A stretch of 64,000 nucleotides of DNA, from contig NZ_SACQ01000003.1 in the NCBI RefSeq assembly GCF_004005935.1, positions 307,625 to 371,624 on the forward strand, in the 5' to 3' direction. Shown one piece after another: positions 62,355-64,000 of the stretch (within the stretch, counting starts at the first letter, position 1; each line of letters begins with the position of its first letter). Source of the stretch: Neptunomonas marina (GTDB lineage Bacteria > Pseudomonadota > Gammaproteobacteria > Pseudomonadales > Balneatricaceae). The notes beneath the pieces were generated by a model, which was given only the letters and a program-made list of their open reading frames with translations, did no database searches and was not told where the DNA came from. A program made the position numbers and the translations under genes.

Positions 62355-64000
62355 TTAGTCGGTAATGATCTGGTCGTTATTCACCAAATCTTGGAGCGTA
62401 ACGCCCGTCACATCATCCAATACGATCGTTTGCTCAACACTACCGCCACTGCCTTGCGGACGAATTTCGATAGTCGTATCGGTACCGTTCGTCGAGACAG
62501 AGAGGTAATCAGAGAGTGGATTACTCTCTTCTCCAACCAACAGGTCAGAGAGGTCAAGCCGATCACCAACACCCGGACCACCAATCGTGAAGTTATTGAT
62601 CGTATCTGTTCCGCTTTCTCCATCAAGCCAAACAAACGTGTCCACGCCACCAGTGCCATCGAGGATATCGTTGCCAGATGTACCATCTATATTAACGCTA
62701 CCCGGTGTACCTTGCGTACCCACAACAGTGAGCGACACATCGGCATCGTCCGTCGCGCCATTGGCGTCTTCAATACGATATGTGAAGTCGACATTGCCAA
62801 CCTCACCAACATTGAGGCCTTGGTTACCCGAGTTGTATGTCAGGGTACTACCACTGATCGTCACTGTTGCGCCATTCGCATCGACAACAGCACTACCTGT
62901 CGTGACTAGTTGGCCATTCACATCAACAATACCGGCAAAACTGAAAGCATCACCCTCAGGGTCTGAGTCATTAGCCAGCAAATCATTCACTGATAGCGTT
63001 AGGTCATCACCCTCAGCGGCTTGGAAGCCACTCGATACTGTCGTTGCTGAAACACCTTGGACAAAATAGTCAGAAGCGTCACCGCTGCCCGTTGTATCCC
63101 GGCCATCTCGGTACTCTGTCGCTACAAACTCAATACGGTTAAACACGTAACCCGCTGGTGCGGTGATCGTGATCGTGCCACCGTTGCTAGAACTTCCGAA
63201 ACTAAATTCATCACTTGCCACAACCCGCTGATTACCCGCATCATCGACGACATAAGCGATCCAGCCCCCTTGCTCGGTATGGACTTGTCCATTTACAGAC
63301 TCAGTTCCATACAGTCGAGCAATATCAACTTCTGCCGATGTCACAAAATCATCGTATGTAAATACGAGCGACTCTGAGGTATTGGTTGCCGTGTCATATT
63401 CGAGCTGCGGCGGGTTTTGACGATCATCATCAGAATCCGGCGTGCCCGCGACACCGAAGCCGAACGAGGAGTGTCTTACGATTGTTCCGGCACTACCATC
63501 TGCGTTAAAGGCTTCAACGGTTACCCCCTGTGCCGTCCATGATCCGCCATTCGCGCCAACATAAACAAAACCATTGGACGAACCACCATCATCATTGGCA
63601 ACAACAGAGTTGTTGGTATCAACCACGTTAAGTGAGACCGTAGCTTCATTCGACACATTGCCGCCCACATCAGCGATTGTGTACTTAAAGCTATCAGGGC
63701 CGGTGTATCCGCTTGTTGGTGTATAGGTCACAGTACCGTTGCTGTTGACCACCAGTGTGCCGTGGTCCGGCTGCTGTGTGATCACGATGCTGGTGAGGTC
63801 TAGGCCGTCGTCCACGTCGTTGTCGTTGCCCGCCAGATCTAGGGTCACTGCGGTGTCTTCCGCGGTGCTGCCGCTGTCATCGACGGCCACCGGTGGATCG
63901 TTATCCGGGGTCACGGTGAGGTTGACGGTCGCTGCGTTGGAGACGTTACCTGCCGCATCCGCAATGGTGTATTGGAAGCTGTCCGGGCCGTTGTAGTTGG
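62355..64000 (-). CDS. Large type I-secreted repeat protein, C-terminal part (start outside window)
   Basis: The reading frame stays open to the right edge, so the internal Met at 63914 is not the start. The visible 548 or so residues hold cadherin-like repeats (SGYTGPDSFKYTIADVGGN and, one unit earlier, GPDSFQYTIADAAGNVSN). A domain with PLEYDTATNTSE-type sequence follows, then more Big-type repeats. The C-terminus carries the secretion signal region (DGTSGNDILDGTGGVDTFVW with Asp-rich GTDTINNF and LDLSDLLVG). This is the type I secretion C-terminal target domain class. It is probably a large adhesin or surface protein. Confidence 0.85.
   Translation of the reverse strand, partial: NYNGPDSFQYTIADAAGNVSNAATVNLTVTPDNDPPVAVDDSGSTAEDTAVTLDLAGNDNDVDDGLDLTSIVITQQPDHGTLVVNSNGTVTYTPTSGYTGPDSFKYTIADVGGNVSNEATVSLNVVDTNNSVVANDDGGSSNGFVYVGANGGSWTAQGVTVEAFNADGSAGTIVRHSSFGFGVAGTPDSDDDRQNPPQLEYDTATNTSESLVFTYDDFVTSAEVDIARLYGTESVNGQVHTEQGGWIAYVVDDAGNQRVVASDEFSFGSSSNGGTITITAPAGYVFNRIEFVATEYRDGRDTTGSGDASDYFVQGVSATTVSSGFQAAEGDDLTLSVNDLLANDSDPEGDAFSFAGIVDVNGQLVTTGSAVVDANGATVTISGSTLTYNSGNQGLNVGEVGNVDFTYRIEDANGATDDADVSLTVVGTQGTPGSVNIDGTSGNDILDGTGGVDTFVWLDGESGTDTINNFTIGGPGVGDRLDLSDLLVGEESNPLSDYLSVSTNGTDTTIEIRPQGSGGSVEQTIVLDDVTGVTLQDLVNNDQIITD
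63660..64000 (-). repeat. Tandem cadherin-like repeat units
   Basis: The segment about 63660-63730 and the segment about 63940-64000 encode nearly the same sequence (ending DSFKYTIADVGGNVSNEATV and DSFQYTIADAAGNVSNAATV), one period of about 280 bp apart. The right-hand unit is richer in G and C. More copies are expected beyond the window. Confidence 0.75.

Overview
The window comes from a Gram-negative, probably marine, gammaproteobacterium. EpmC (YfcM), TtcA, the type-B ribosomal protein pair L31/L36, a Pseudomonas-like exa/erc/ped regulon and a type I secretion target protein point this way; an Oceanospirillaceae-like host is a guess. The organism appears to live on alcohols oxidised in the periplasm by PQQ enzymes and to gain energy from thiosulfate. 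No rRNA, tRNA, CRISPR array or transposase was recognised.

Layout. 1-2044: a response regulator (cut by the window edge) and a histidine kinase with a periplasmic solute-binding sensor. 2320-3840: NAD-dependent aldehyde dehydrogenase. 4146-11638: a plus-strand operon of a cytoplasmic alkaline-phosphatase-superfamily hydrolase, a complete peptide-type ABC importer and a HAD phosphatase, which looks like uptake and breakdown of an unknown phosphoester or phosphonate. 11693-20320: two PQQ alcohol dehydrogenases, the first with the lanthanide-type active site (PedH-like) and the second with the calcium-type site (ExaA/PedE-like). Around them lie cytochrome b561, an XRE regulator, a Sox-like relay module (metallohydrolase, fused SoxYZ carrier), a MoxJ-like binding protein and cytochrome c-550. 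20382-22253: an exported pentapeptide protein, a PIN-like protein, and L31/L36 type B behind overlapping metal-regulator boxes. 22309-25084: a NarX-type kinase and two paralogous LuxR-type regulators. 25216-29538: a cupredoxin-like protein and the PedA1A2BC-type transporter. 29540-39039: an MFS protein, the CXXCW-family protein, ErbR, ErcS', a FIST sensor, ErcS and ErcA. 39414-44625: the pqqABCDE-pqqH operon, with the unlisted 23-residue pqqA.

44779-50906 is mixed: EpmC, a lipoprotein, a molybdopterin oxidoreductase and a polar amino-acid ABC importer. 51169-58008 is a full thiosulfate-oxidation operon in the order soxC-D-X-Y-Z-A-(soxK-like)-B, preceded by a sigma-54 activator with a cysteine-rich PAS domain. 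59590-64000 holds an enoyl-CoA hydratase, an unknown protein, TtcA and the C-terminal part of a large type I-secreted repeat protein.

In the working model, alcohol is oxidised by one of the two quinoproteins, electrons go to cytochrome c-550, and the aldehyde is oxidised by ExaC. PQQ comes from the local pqq operon, PedA1A2BC supplies the metal (lanthanide) side, and the Erc/Erb kinases and LuxR regulators switch the system. A conserved pair of TTGG boxes 22-23 bp apart, in the same orientation upstream of the aldehyde dehydrogenase, cytochrome c-550 and pqqA, is a candidate shared operator for this regulon.
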